Source of the DNA: Brassica napus
Lineage: Eukaryota; Streptophyta; Magnoliopsida; Brassicales; Brassicaceae
Direction of reading: 5' to 3'
Assembly: GCF_020379485.1 (NCBI RefSeq)
Contig: NC_063436.1
Location: forward strand, 26,472,423 to 26,536,422
Length of the DNA stretch: 64,000 nucleotides
Shown: one piece after another, positions 49,801-61,600 of the stretch
How positions within the stretch are numbered: the stretch's first letter is position 1
Layout of the letters: each line of letters starts with the position of its first letter
Program-made: the position numbers and the translations under genes
Notes under the pieces: model-generated
Databases searched by the model: none
Told to the model about the DNA's origin: nothing
Seen by the model: only the letters and a program-made list of their open reading frames with translations

Positions 49801-51266
49801 AGAGTTTGATGGTATGAATACGAATAAGACATATTCCATTGTAACCTTACCTCCGGGCAAGAATGTTGTAGGTTGTCGATGGGTTTATGCCTACAAATAT
49901 AATGCTGATGGCACGGTGGAGAGACCTCGTGCTAGGTTGGTTGCTCAAGGATATACACAACAAGAGGGAGTGGACTATACAGATACATTCTCTCCGGTTG
50001 CAAAGATGACTAGTGTCAAGCTGTTATTAGCTCTTGCTGCGAAGAAAGGATGGTCACTGTCTCAGATGGACGTGACTAATGCGTTTTTGCATAGTGAATT
50101 AGATGAGGAGATCTACATGACTCTTCCTCTTGGATACACACCAGGACCGGGTGAAGTGCTACCACCTAACGCTGTTTGTCGCCTTCATAAATCTATCTAC
50201 GGCTTGAAACAGGCGTCTAGGCAATGGTACACTTGTTTCTCGACTGTTCTCTTGAAGAATGGTTTTGTTCAATCCCCTGGTGATCATTCTCTGTTTATCT
50301 CTCAAAAAAGATACTTCTTTCACGGCTGTCCTCGTTTATGTTGATGATATCTTGATCACAAGCAATGATGATGCTGCTGTCTTACACCTCAAGCAAGCAC
50401 TTCATCAAGCGTTTAAGATCAAAGATTTGGAGATTGCGCGCAACTCTACAGGAATTTCTTTGTGTCAACGCAAGTATGCTCTTGATCTTCTTGCCGACAC
50501 AGGTTTCTTGGCTTCTAAGCCATGTGCTGTTCCTTTGGATCCCACGATCCCAATGAGTAACAGTACTGGTATTCCTTTGGAGAATATTTCTTCTTATAGA
50601 GAACTCATTGGTCGTCTCCTCTACTTGACGATTACACGTCCAGACATTACCTTTGCTGTTCATCGTCTCAGTCAATTCTTGTCAGCTCCTACAGACGTTC
50701 ATCTTCGGGCTGCTCATCATGTCTTGCGGTATATAAAGTCTAATCCTGGCCAAGGATTGTTTTATGCTGCAGATTCAGAGCTTTGCTTGAATGCGTTTAC
50801 TGATGCGGATTGGGCGACTTGTCCCGACACACGACGCTCTGTTACTGGCTTCTGCATTTACCTTGGTTCATCATTGATCAGCTGGAAATCGAAGAAGCAA
50901 TGTACTGTTAGTCGCAGTAGTACTGAAGCTGAATATCGTAGCATGGCTTTGACGACTTGTGAGCTGATCTGGTTGCAGCAGCTTCTTACTGATCTTCGTG
51001 TTGCGGTTACTGCTCAGGCTAAACTTTTCTGTGACAACAAGTCGGCTCTGCATATTGCTAGTAATCCAGTGTTCCATGAACGCACGAAACACATTGACAT
51101 CGACTGTCATACCGTTCGGGATCTGGTCAAGAAAGGCTTCATCTCTCTTCATCACGTTACCACTACAAATCAACATGCTGATATTCTGACGAAGGCCTTG
51201 CATCCTGGTCCATTTCATTCATTGCTGAACCGCATGTCTATTTCAAGCCTTTTTACTCCTGCTTGA
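46802..51266 (+). pseudogene. gag-pol of Copia element 1 (broken)
   Basis: The gag part has the zinc knuckle CTHCGIPGHIVQKC. Pol shows the protease WIVDSGATTHVC, integrase zinc finger HMRLGHPSMDRL with CSVCPLAK, integrase core HVDTWGPF and RSDNAPE, reverse transcriptase [11 protein letters not shown], and RNase H-like [12 protein letters not shown] plus HADILTK. Breaks: an in-frame TAG at 47909-47911 between gag and protease, a frame change at the A-run near 50303-50309 just before the RT active site, and an apparent small in-frame deletion shortly after it (the usual KYFLG block is missing). The copy is therefore dependent on proteins made elsewhere. The TAG could be a programmed gag-pol stop, but this is unusual for plant copia. 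Confidence 0.93.
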
Positions 51267-51288
51267 GTTCCAAGGCTTGAGGGGGGTG

Positions 51289-51427
51289 TATTAGTGTATA
51301 TACATACTGTATACGAGTATAGGGTGCTACTATACTCATTCTATATACGGGTAGTATAAATACCCCCTTGTACATGACTTTCATTAATTAATCAAGATAC
51401 AACTTTAAGTTTGGCTTACTCTTAATA
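51289..51427 (+). repeat. 3' LTR of Copia element 1
   Basis: 139 bp, no difference seen from the 5' LTR; preceded by the G-rich polypurine tract at about 51280-51288. Confidence 0.95.
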
Positions 51428-51660
51428 GTCCTGTTTCTACCGGAGCAACTAATGTTGTCTGCTAAAGATTTTGATTTCTTCAAGAAGATCTCAAATATAT
51501 ATAATTGTTTTTCTTCTTGTTTTGGAGATTGTTTTTGACAAAGTTTCTATATGTTTGAGAAAAACTAGAATAAATTCATTTTTAAACTGTTGAATTGTAT
51601 TAAATGTAAAAGACTCGGTTTATCAAATAAAATAAAAAGATATAAGTTGGAAATAGATTT

Positions 51661-52974
51661 ACTGATAATACATGTTCTAGTGATTATGGGAATGATTGGT
51701 GTTAGCTGTGAGTGCGCTCTACAGCCATAATTCACTCTAGAGCACTAAACTCAAAGCAATCAAGTTTTATTAATAAAAACTAAATCCATAGCATAAAATC
51801 TTTAAAAAGAAATATATTAGCTTCTTTTTTTTTTTACGTCAAACGGCCATTCAATATATGGCTTTAGAAATCAATTTTTCTAATGCTTTAGATTTATTGA
51901 TTTTAAAACTTTATAATAAATTTACAGCAGTTAAATTTAAAGCTAAAGCTACAAAATTTACAGCTTAAATTTTACAGTAAAAAATTCAAAGCTACAACCT
52001 CAACATCTCATAAGTAACATTCGATTTTGAGATTTTTTTTTTTGTTAAAGAACATTCGATTTTGAGATATGAACGGGAAAGCTATCAATGTGAACTTGTG
52101 ATGTATAGGGAAAAGGTAGTTTAGACTAATAACTTTTCTAAGTGACAATCACGTAAAATATGTCAATTGAAAACCAATAAAAATAATGAGGCTGCTTCGG
52201 TCTGATAGTTACATAATTAGCTACAAAATAATTCATTAAAAATAGGTCTTAGCGACGAACTTCAATTCAACGACAAAGCAATTAGTAAGTAAGAAAATTC
52301 GTAGCTAATCTATTGCTAATCAATGTTAGCTGCAAACCTTTCAGCAATACACATTTTTATCGTTAACTGGTATTTTTAGATGTGTTATATGGAATAATAA
52401 CTAAAATAAATATGTTACAAAAAAGAAATTAGTATGATACAAAATATGGAATAGCTATATTTTGTATCATACTTGTTTCTTTCGTTAAAACCCAAATGTT
52501 GTACTAAAATACAACCGTGTAAGACTGTGTAGTATATTTTTCTGTCAACCTCACATATTTTAGGGTGTTTAAACTTTAAAAGCATTTAACAAAGAGCTTA
52601 TTTAGTGAATAACCAAAAAAAAGAAGATAAATTAGACTTTTAGAGAGAGAAGAGAGAAGAGAGAGATAGGAAGAAAAAAGAGGAGAAAGAGAGTGAGATT
52701 TTAGTTAGATAGTAAATTTTGGTTTTTTTCGTAGCTATTGGATGCAATCTCTTTGACAAATCAGTTTACTTAAGACTAAGAAAAAATCAAATCTTTCACC
52801 AATAGTGAAAATATTACGTACAACTTATAATATATAAATCTTTTCCCTTACAAAGTTAGATACTAATAATCAAATTTATTGTATATAAATATAGCAAAAT
52901 TTGTTTTTTTGACATCATATAACAAAATTTGTTATATTATGAAATATCAATTACTATTAACGGATAATAGGTAA
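51661..52974. other. Rest of the second duplicated block, with a decayed DEFL remnant
   Basis: Similar to the downstream DNA of the intact gene and of copy 1. At about 52450-52485 a sequence resembling the signal-peptide exon of the peptide gene at 43659 (TTTTGTATCATACTTGTTTC compared with TTTTGCATTGTCCTAGTTTC) remains, but the cysteine-rich exon is missing. A GAGAGA-rich patch lies at 52640-52690. Confidence 0.6.
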
Positions 52975-53090
52975 ACCTTAAGTTATGTTCTTATTGAGTT
53001 TTTTTTTCATCTAAGCAAAACTGAAAACAACAGAAAAAGAAAGGTGAGCTATTGGATGTAAAAATAAATGACACAGGGACAAACGTGATA
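52975..53090. repeat. 116-bp direct repeat, left copy
   Basis: Contains AGTTATGTTCTTATTGAG and AGGTGAGCTATTGGATGT; nearly identical to 55567-55682. The two copies flank a 2.5-kb insertion-like segment. The block also matches 44165-44239 plus 45683-45708. Confidence 0.9.
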
Positions 53091-54195
53091 CTATTAATTA
53101 AGAGGGTTGCATTACCTTCACACAGGTCAGTGCTGCCTCCAAATCTCTAATAGAGGAACAGGTACGACCACCCTGGTCCAATCCCATTGTCCCCATGTTA
53201 TATTAATTTTTTTTTCCCGTCTTAATAATTTAATTAAAAGGCCCAAAGTCCAAACTGAAACCATTACAAAAGCCCAAACAGGCCGGGCTAACTAACACCA
53301 GACCACCTAGCCTTCGGCCCAAACAAACCGGGCCTTGAGCCCACACCCAAACGCCCAAGGTCAGGAAATCCTAAATCCCGCGGCACACCCAACGTCGGCG
53401 GCGCTGCCCCATCCCCAACTAACTACCGCGCTAGCTTCATGTCGCATGGGATCTATCATCGGAGAGCATCAGCCCCATCGCGATCTCGTCCGTATCCCAT
53501 GCCGACTGATCCAACCACCCTTAAACACGATCTGCGCAGTCACAAGAGAACCGTCTACCATTGACCCAGCACCCTCGACATTCACGAGTCGTTTCAGGTG
53601 AGAGATCAAGAGGCGGAAGAGCTTTGAAGCTTTGATTAACAGACTACCCAGAGGAGGAAGAGCCAGAAAAAAAACCTACAAAGACTAAAGCGAAGATAAA
53701 GGACCAAAGCCGAGAAGAACGATACTAACTAAGCTACCGCCTTCCGGGAACAGGAGCCGGCGATGACGGTGCTAAAGGAGCCACCGTCTCCCAGAAACAA
53801 AGGCCGGCGGTCGTAGAGCTGAAAGAGCCTCTACTCCCCGGAAACTAAACCTGAAATCACGAGCCGTCTGCCGCTACGAGTAACCGTTCTTCACCCCTCA
53901 CCACGGAACCAGAGAAAGCAGCATCACCGCCGTATGGAGCACCGTACGAGCCGAGCCCTTCTTGGCGCAATACCCCAGCCCAGAGCCGTCAGCATGTCGG
54001 AAGAATCGGTAGATCGAAGCCCACAGCAGAGATTCTTGACTAAACCGAAAAAAGATGAACCACCGACGCCGGCACGCGCGCGGACGCGCCACCGGGCGTC
54101 GGGGACACCGACGCTTTTTCTCTCTCGCTTCTCTCTTCTTTTTCTCTCTCTTCACAATATATTCTCTCTTCACAAATCGGTAGATCGAAGCCCCA
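53091..54195. other. GC-rich segment of unknown origin, probably transposon-derived
   Basis: Markedly GC-richer than its surroundings and full of CCGCCGT, GCCCA and GGAGCCGGCG motifs. TCGGTAGATCGAAGCCC occurs twice (about 54006 and 54176). Open frames at 53335 and 53898 (reverse) show no domain. It may be the 5' region of a retroelement on the minus strand; I could not identify it. Confidence 0.45.
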
Positions 54196-55345
54196 TCTAA
54201 ACTATTAAGGCAGAAGTACAAATAATAATTACTCCTTATAGTTGCACAAAAATTACATCCCTTTGCCACTGTCATCTAATTATGTCGTTTAACTTTGTTT
54301 TTTTTTTCAATTTCGTTGATAATACATTACACTTAATATTACTTTCTTTTTTACACACCCATTTTGTTTTGGGCTTACAAATCGTAAATGGCCCAGAGCA
54401 ATGTTATCTTATGGTTTATTTGATATTTTCTTCAATATTTACAAATGTGTTAGTATATTGCTTTACCAACTGAACACAGAAAATCAATAATGAAATTTTT
54501 CAAAATATGCTAACCCGTTGCAAACCATTCGATTAAACCATTGCAAACCCGTTCCTATCAAAACGTAACTACACCATTATATTCATATTTTCTATTACAT
54601 ATGCATGATATAAACAGAGAATAATATTCTTTATGACTTTGCATACTAAAATTTAGTATATTTAATTTTATAATAAAGGTACGGTTTGGTTGTTTTATGG
54701 TTTAGATTTTGGTTTGCAAAGTCAAATATTTTTTATTGTTTATCAATTTGTTATATTTTGGTAAATGCCCATAATATGCTCTTTAAAGATCATAATACGT
54801 TAAAAGATTAACACACAAAGTACACTCTAATTTGGGTTTTGATTACTGTACGTCAAAAACACATGTCTTTTTTCCCGGAAAAAGTATAAATGGGCTTTGA
54901 TTACTGTTTAAAGTCCACTTTAATTTGGGTTAAATATTAGAATTGCTAGAGTTATCTAATCTAAAAAATGTGGGTTCGGTTATTTTACCAATTTTATTTG
55001 TTCCTGACAATATTGTTTTCTTGAAATATGTTAAAAATAATTAAAAAATATTGAGTTAGTAATCAAAAAAATATTTGTATAGTTTTATTAAACTGCCAAA
55101 ATCTACACTAAACACTCTAATATTTTAAGATATAATATTTTTAAAACCAATTTCACTGCAAAAACACATACAAAAAAAACACAAGACAACGTTATAATCT
55201 AAAAATAAACACAAAACAAAATGAACACCAAACACCAATGTCAGAACTTACAAACCTATAAAAAACATCATTAATTTTACAACAAATAAAAAAAATTAAA
55301 TTACGGAAAACATACATCCGCGCGGATGCGCGGGTCAAAATCTAG
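54196..55345 (+). mobile_element. Short Helitron
   Basis: 5' end TCTAAACTATTAAGGCAGAA after a host A. 3' end CCGCGCGGATGCGCGG then GTCAAAATCTAG and a host T (55346). Related in its ends to the Helitron at 7998. AT-rich interior, no coding capacity. Confidence 0.87.
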
Positions 55346-55566
55346 TGTTACATTAATTAAGACTCTGATTTTATAAATATATATATATATATTTTTTTTT
55401 ATATATATAAATATTGTTTAACAAAACAAAAGAGCCGTTGTTTTATTTTTATTGTAATATATACAATTTCATAAAGTAAAATTTTAGGAAAAGTGTAATA
55501 TAATATACCTTTTTTTGGGCAAACGTGTAATATATACTTTTTTTGGGCAAACGTGTAATATAATAT

Positions 55567-55682
55567 ACCTAAGTTATGTTCTTATTGAGTTTTTTTTTTC
55601 ATCTAAGCAAAACTGAAAACAACAGAAAAAGAAAGGTGAGCTATTGGATGTAAAAATAAATGACACAGGGGCAAACGTGATA
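55567..55682. repeat. 116-bp direct repeat, right copy
   Basis: Right partner of 52975-53090. Here the sequence continues into TTGGACATTTGATAT, as in the copy at 45709, so this is the uninterrupted version. Confidence 0.9.
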
Positions 55683-56140
55683 TTGGACATTTGATATGTA
55701 TGGCTTTCATAGTCATTATTATCCTTGATGAAAAAAAACTTGTGATCTTTGTTGATGTTAAGACTCAACAGAAAATAAGTTAATTATCCCAAACAAAATT
55801 AAAACAACTAATAATATTTTTAAATGACGTGTATATACACTATATATTCAAAGATTTGTTACCAAATTTAATGTATTCAAACGGAAAGTGCCCAGCTGTT
55901 TAGGCAGAGGATTCGATCATCCAACGTCCTCAAATATCTTGTTTTGCAATCTCATCCACATGTTAATTTGCTATAAAACCATGCTCGCGTTATCTCTTCT
56001 TATCCATGCCACTTCTCTTCTCTTTCTCTTGTCTTGCTGAAGTTTTGGGATCTTACACCACAACAAACAACAACCATATTTTTGTCTTATTTGTATCATT
56101 TGTCATCTTAAGGAAAGTAAAATATTGATTGATCTGAATA
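55683..56140. other. CASP-like gene upstream region
   Basis: Promoter side of the next gene. The TATA box CTATAAAACC at 55971-55980 lies about 165 bp before the start codon. Confidence 0.6.
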
Positions 56141-57293
56141 ATGATGGGAGCCAATGATGAGAGAAGAACGCCTTTAATGAATCTTGGGGTTCAAGTGTCG
56201 ATGAGAGTGTTAGCCATTGGCACTGCATTGGCCTCCATGGGGCTCACGATCACTAACCATGAAGTCGCTTCTGTTTATGGCATAAATTTTGAGGCTAAAT
56301 ACGACTACTCATCTGCCTTTAGGTATACTATTTTGCTCATTTTATCAAAGTGCACATACTTGTCTAATTAGTGAATTTAAAAAATTGATGGAATGACGCA
56401 ATCATCAATCTGCGTCCGATGAAATTTCACCAAAATACATTAAAGAACGTATGGAAAATGATTAATTCACACATTCTGGTAGGAAATTTTGAAAAAAAAA
56501 TGGAGACGTATTAAAGAAGAGCTACCTCTCTTTTGTGACGTAGAAGAATATGTAAAATAATTTCATTCTTGAATATTTCAAGTCTCATTCGTTCACATCT
56601 CGTTTATTACTATTTCATTGATTTGTCTCGTGTTTGCTACCACTTGAAACCTAAAGCATAGACAACCTTAAACGGTGTAACCAGAATCATTACTACGATG
56701 AGAGACACAAAGTAGATTGAGAGTGTGTATTGGCTTTGATATGTTTCGCAGGTATTTGGTGTACGCAGAAATAGCTATCGCCGGCATGACATTGTTTACA
56801 CTCGTATGGGCTTGTTTAGCTGTCCGTAGAAGAGGACTTGTTTTTGCACTATTCTTCTTTGATTTGGTAATTATTCTCCATTTTTTTATTTTCTGAGTAT
56901 ATGATATTGACTATATACATGAACGTTTTGAGATGGCCATGGCCGGTTCTGAACACTAAATATTTGCTTTAGTTCAAAAAATTCAAAGAGATATTGTACA
57001 TAAAACAAAAGGGCTCCAAGTTGACCAAAGTTCTTTTTATGAAGATTAGCCTAAAAGAGTTTAATAATGTTGTACAGCTAACGACGCTGACGGCTATATC
57101 GGCTTTCTCCGCGGCCATGTCGGATGGTTACATCGGAAAGTATGGTAATACACACGCCGGTTGGCTTCCGATATGTGGCTACGTCCATAACTACTGTAAC
57201 CGTGTTACTCTCTCACTTGCATTGGCCTTCGCATCTTTTCTCCTCTTGTTCATCCTTACTGTCTTAACTGCCTCAGCTGCTCGTCATTTCTAA
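56141..57293 (+). CDS. CASP-like protein (CASPL1F-type, four-helix membrane protein)
   Basis: Member of the CASP/UPF0497 family of four-helix plasma-membrane proteins related to Casparian strip scaffolds. Three exons: 56141-56322, 56752-56866 and 57078-57293, giving 170 residues with consistent phases. Seen: N-terminal NDERRTPLMNLGVQVSMRVL, helix 1 VLAIGTALASMGLTITN, helix 2 LVYAEIAIAGMTLFTLVWAC, the conserved RRRGLVFALFFFDLLTTLTA of helix 3 with its Arg and Asp, and helix 4 LSLALAFASFLLLFILTVLT. Cys residues in the second extracellular loop (CGYVHNYC) are typical. Either of two adjacent Met codons could start. Gene order supports At4g25040 (CASPL1F1 as I recall). Confidence 0.93.
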
Positions 57294-58413
57294 TTAACTT
57301 TCTTTACTTTTCGTATTATACATTTGCTTTTAACTCATGATTTTTCAAGCTTTCTTATATACTTATTATTATAAGATGAAAAATCTAAAGAAAGAAATTG
57401 TATGATTCCGTAAGGTGTTTATCCTTGAGACTCTTGTTACTTGTTATGTTAATTAAGTCTCGTCTTCATTTGTTTTTATCCTTTGAGACTCTTGTTACGT
57501 GCATTTCAATACTAATCAACTCCTACCAAAAAAGTGATCAGCATATGATTCAACAAGGATAAGCAAACTCCTCTCGATATTCAAATGATTGCTAGACTTC
57601 AAATTTATTGATTAGATGATTACAATATCATATTGGTGTCTTGGTTATATCTCTCCTTAACGAAATCATGTGGCAATATATTGTCCGCAATGCATCTGAG
57701 TGGGTAAATCACTTCATCGTGTGTGACACTGCAATAGCTCGAGCTTGGGCTATGCTCTTCTAAAACTCATTGAATGCTTCTCATTGATCCTCACTTTTTG
57801 TTACTGATGAGGTCTTCTCTTTGACTCCTTGGAGTTTCTTTGTTATAACGTGCCTACTGGTATTTTGATTTTCTGCAACTTTGGTGTTTTTTGTATTTGT
57901 TTTTATTGGCTTTTGGCTATGTAAGAACTACGAACCTTACGGTTGATTTAATATTACACAAAGCCTTAAAAAAAAAACACAAACATTTGTAAAATTATCA
58001 GCATTCAGCACCAAACTAATGATATTGATCTATGTTATTTTAGTCTTGTATATTTTCCTATATTTTACTATGGTTTACTATTAGGCATGGCCAAAAAAAA
58101 AATGAAATTCGAGATCTGAATTGAATCTATATTCTATCCAAACCTAAACGGTATCCGAACACTCAGAACTACATATTATGGCTTCAATTGGTGACACCAT
58201 TTTAGGGAAAAAAATGATGAATTTGTTATTCCTTCAAATTGTTACCAATTGAATTGAATGTTTTGTCAAATTGTTAATACATGGGTTCCACTATATTCAT
58301 TTGTTTTCCTCATAAACGTGGAAATTCTTTAACAAATATTTTCTCCTCTAATTTTGATGAGGAACAAGTGGAAAACAATAATTAAAGAAATTAAAAAAAA
58401 AACAAAAACAAAA
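57294..58413. other. Spacer between CASP-like gene and Copia element 2
   Basis: CASP-like 3' UTR and AT-rich DNA. A fragment at about 58084-58165 (TAGGCATGGCC, then ATCCGAAC-type sequence) resembles one end of the MULE-like family at 14035. No gene was recognised. Confidence 0.55.
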
Positions 58414-58589
58414 TATAGGAGATAAGTATAGGAACATTATAGCTCCTTGTATATAGGAGGATCTTGTATATGGTTAGAGTATATACTCTGTAGATAAGCT
58501 CTAGAGATCCTACGTGATCTCTTCTCTCTTGTATATATATTGTACTCCTTTCTCTTATCAATATAACACAACCTTCACATCTCTCTACA
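58414..58589 (+). repeat. 5' LTR of Copia element 2
   Basis: 176 bp with a TATA-like TTGTATATATATTG near 58530-58543; followed by the primer-binding site. Confidence 0.94.
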
Positions 58590-58656
58590 TGGTATCAGAG
58601 CGATCTTGTTAAATCAACGGATCCTCTCAAAATTTTCTTCTTTCTTTATGCTTAAG

Positions 58657-61600
58657 ATGGATAGTTCATCCTCTTCAATCACCACTCACGCCACCATCAA
58701 CGTTGATCCACAAAACCGTATTACGGTGATCAACATGGTGAATATCACCAAACTCTCGTCAACAAACTATCTAACCTGGAGTGTGCAGATCACATCTCTT
58801 CTTCGAGGTTACGATCTCGTCAAGTTCATTGACAACACAACCATTCTACCTGCTGCAACAATCACAGTCGACGACGTTGACACGCTAAATCCTGCTCTCA
58901 TTGCCTGGCAACGACAGGACAACCTTCTCTTTAGCGCACTCATGGGCACTATTGAGATCTCGCTTCAACCACTCATCGCTACATCCAAGACCACTCTTGA
59001 GGCTTGGAACACTCTCTCTTACGTATGGCAAACCTACTCGGGGCCACATCAAGCAACAACTCAAATTGTGCGTCAAAGGCAACAAAGATATCGATGCCTA
59101 CATGCAGCTGATCAAAACAAAAGCCGATGCTCTTGCTCTTCTCGGCAGCCCAGTCGATGCCAAAGATCTCACTGACATCATTCTCGATGGACTCACTGAT
59201 GATTACAAATCTATCATCGAGTCTATCCATGGACGTGACACTCCAATCTCATTTGCTGAACTTCATGAGAAGCTTCTGAACCGTGAAAATGCTATCGCAA
59301 GTGCTCAACCACAACCGTCTCCATTTCCGGTGACTGAAAACTACGTTCAAAATTCAAAGAACTCCAATCGTGACTGGCGCTCTCAGACTTCAAACAATCA
59401 CCACAACTCCAACTTCAACAAAAACAACAACAACTCAGGGCGTCGTCCGTATCTTGGTAAATGCCAAGCTTGTGGAACTCAGGGACACAGTGCCAAATAC
59501 TGTTCCACGTTTCGCCTTGTGCAACAACAGTCCTCGCAGTCTGCAACTTCTTCTCTGGGTTCTCAAAATGGCATACCGCGTGCCTACAACACCTCTATCA
59601 TGCCTCCTGATCCCTCGTCATGGCTTCTTGACAGTGGTTCCACTCACCACATAACGTCTGATCTCGCAAACCTTGCACTGCACGCACCTTACAAAGGATC
59701 AGAAGAGGTTCTCGTTGGAAATGGTGATGGTCTTCAAATAACTCACACGGGTTCCCTTTCTCTTCCTCACTCATCTCTCTCACTTAAGAATGTTCTTACA
59801 GTACCTGAGATAGCTCGCAATTTGATTTCGGTGAAACAACTCTGTACTGACAACCTTGTGTCTGTGGAATTTTTTCCACAATCTTTTCAGGTGAAGGATC
59901 TCAGCTCGGGGGCCCAGTTAATCCGAGGAAAGACGACTAATGGTGGATATGAATGGCCAACTTCTGATGAATCTCCTGTTTTTGCTTTTTCCGCTTCAAT
60001 AAAATGTCCTTTGCCAATTTGGCATTCACGGCTTGGACACCCCTCTGTTGCTACTTTAAAAACCATTGTTTCTTCTTATTCTTTACCGTGTTCTAATAAA
60101 GATTCATCACTCTTATGCAATGCTTGTTCAACCTCAAAGAGCCACAAAATACCTTTCTCCATTTCTTCCCTCTCTTCCACAAAACCACTTGAACTTCTAT
60201 ACTCCGATGTGTGGACCTCACCGGTTCACTCCATCGATGGATTCAAGTACTATGTCATTTTTGTTGACCACTATACCCACTATGTTTGGCTTTATCCATT
60301 ACGAAAAAAATCAGATGTGCTTTCTGTTTTCACTCGTTTCAAAACACTTGTTGAAAAGAAATTTCAAACCCAAATAATCACTCTCTATTCAGATAACGGG
60401 GGAGAATACAATGCTATGAAAGATTTTCTTGCCACAAACGGCATCACCCATCTTACATCTCCACCCCACACTCCCCAACATAATGGCTTTGCAGAGAGAC
60501 GCCATCGCCATCTTGTTGAAACAGGCTTGGCTCTTCTCTCTCACGCCTCCATACCCATTTCCTATTGGAGCTATGCACTCACTGCAGCAGCTTACCTGAT
60601 AAACCGTCTCCCAACTTCCACTCTCTCCAACTCTTCTCCTTTTGAACTTCTCAATCTCTCCCCACCAAACTATACCAAGCTGCGCGTCTTTGGATGGCTT
60701 TGCTACCCATGGCTTCGACCATACACTAACCACAAACTTGATCCTCGCTCCACTCCTTGTATCTTCTTAGGCTACTCCCAAACTCAAAGTGCCTACCTTT
60801 GTCTTGACCCCTCCTCCACCAAAATTTTTATCTCTCGTCATGTTCAGTTTCATGAAACAGAATTTCCCTACAAAACTCTCAATTCCTCTTCGACATATGT
60901 TCCCTCGTCCTCTTCCACTCTTTGGTGTCCACCAATTCTTACTTCCTCTGGCCATTCGAATTCACCATCGTCAGCAGTACACTTGCCCCCGGGCTCGGGT
61001 CCTTCACAAGCGCAACAGCAAGAAGCAGTGCCTCTGTCATCAGCTCCTGTTAACTCCGCACCCGCTACGTCAGGTTCTGACACTCAGTGCCCAGCTCCTT
61101 CATCTGCCTTGCTTCCCACGCCACCAAATACACATCCCATGGTGACAAGGTCGAAAAATCACATCAACAAGCCTAACCCAAAGTTCGCCATGCTCGCAAG
61201 CTCTGATCTTGAAACAGAACCAACGTCTATTGCTCAAGCTCTCAAAGATGAAAAGTGGCGCCGTGCTATGGGCTCTGAATATGATGCTCAGATCAAACAT
61301 CAAACATGGGATTTGGTTCCACCAGACCCATCTCAGAAACTTGTCGGTACCAGATGGGTTCATCGAATCAAAAGACTTCCCAATGGAAACAAGCAGTACA
61401 AATCCAGATTTGTCGCAAAAGGTTATCATCAACGTCCTGGCCTCGACTATGAAGAAACCTTCAGTCCAGTAATCAAAGCTGGTACAGTTCGTCTTGTTCT
61501 CGGTCATGCTGTTGCTAATGACTGGGTTCTTCGCCAATTGGACATTAACAATGCCTTCCTTCAGGGGAAACTCGAAGAAGAGGTCTACATTGCTCAACCC

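Larger units (their letters stand above)
46440..51427 (+). mobile_element. Ty1/copia LTR retrotransposon 1 (very young)
   Basis: 4,988 bp flanked by the 5-bp duplication GTCCT (46435-46439 and 51428-51432). LTRs of 139 bp at both ends, apparently identical, starting TATTAGTGTATATAC and ending TTACTCTTAATA. The primer-binding site TGGTATCAGAGC (46579-46590) is complementary to initiator tRNA-Met. The polypurine tract is AGGGGGGTG just before the 3' LTR. The order protease-integrase-RT-RNase H marks it as copia. Confidence 0.95.
46150..51660 (+). pseudogene. Second degenerate copy of the At4g25030-like last exon, split by a Copia element
   Basis: 46150-46439 matches 38328-38617 of the intact gene, and 51428-51660 continues with the C-terminal codons, stop and 3' UTR. 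The two halves are separated by the retrotransposon at 46440-51427. An in-frame TAG replaces the CAG codon before VIGSRAERY, so it was non-functional regardless of the insertion. It begins inside the last exon, so it lacks a promoter. Confidence 0.9.

Noticed and set aside
53335..54275. Open frames in the GC-rich block, both strands
   Set aside because: High GC lowers stop frequency; the translations are low-complexity Arg/Pro-rich and match no family I know.
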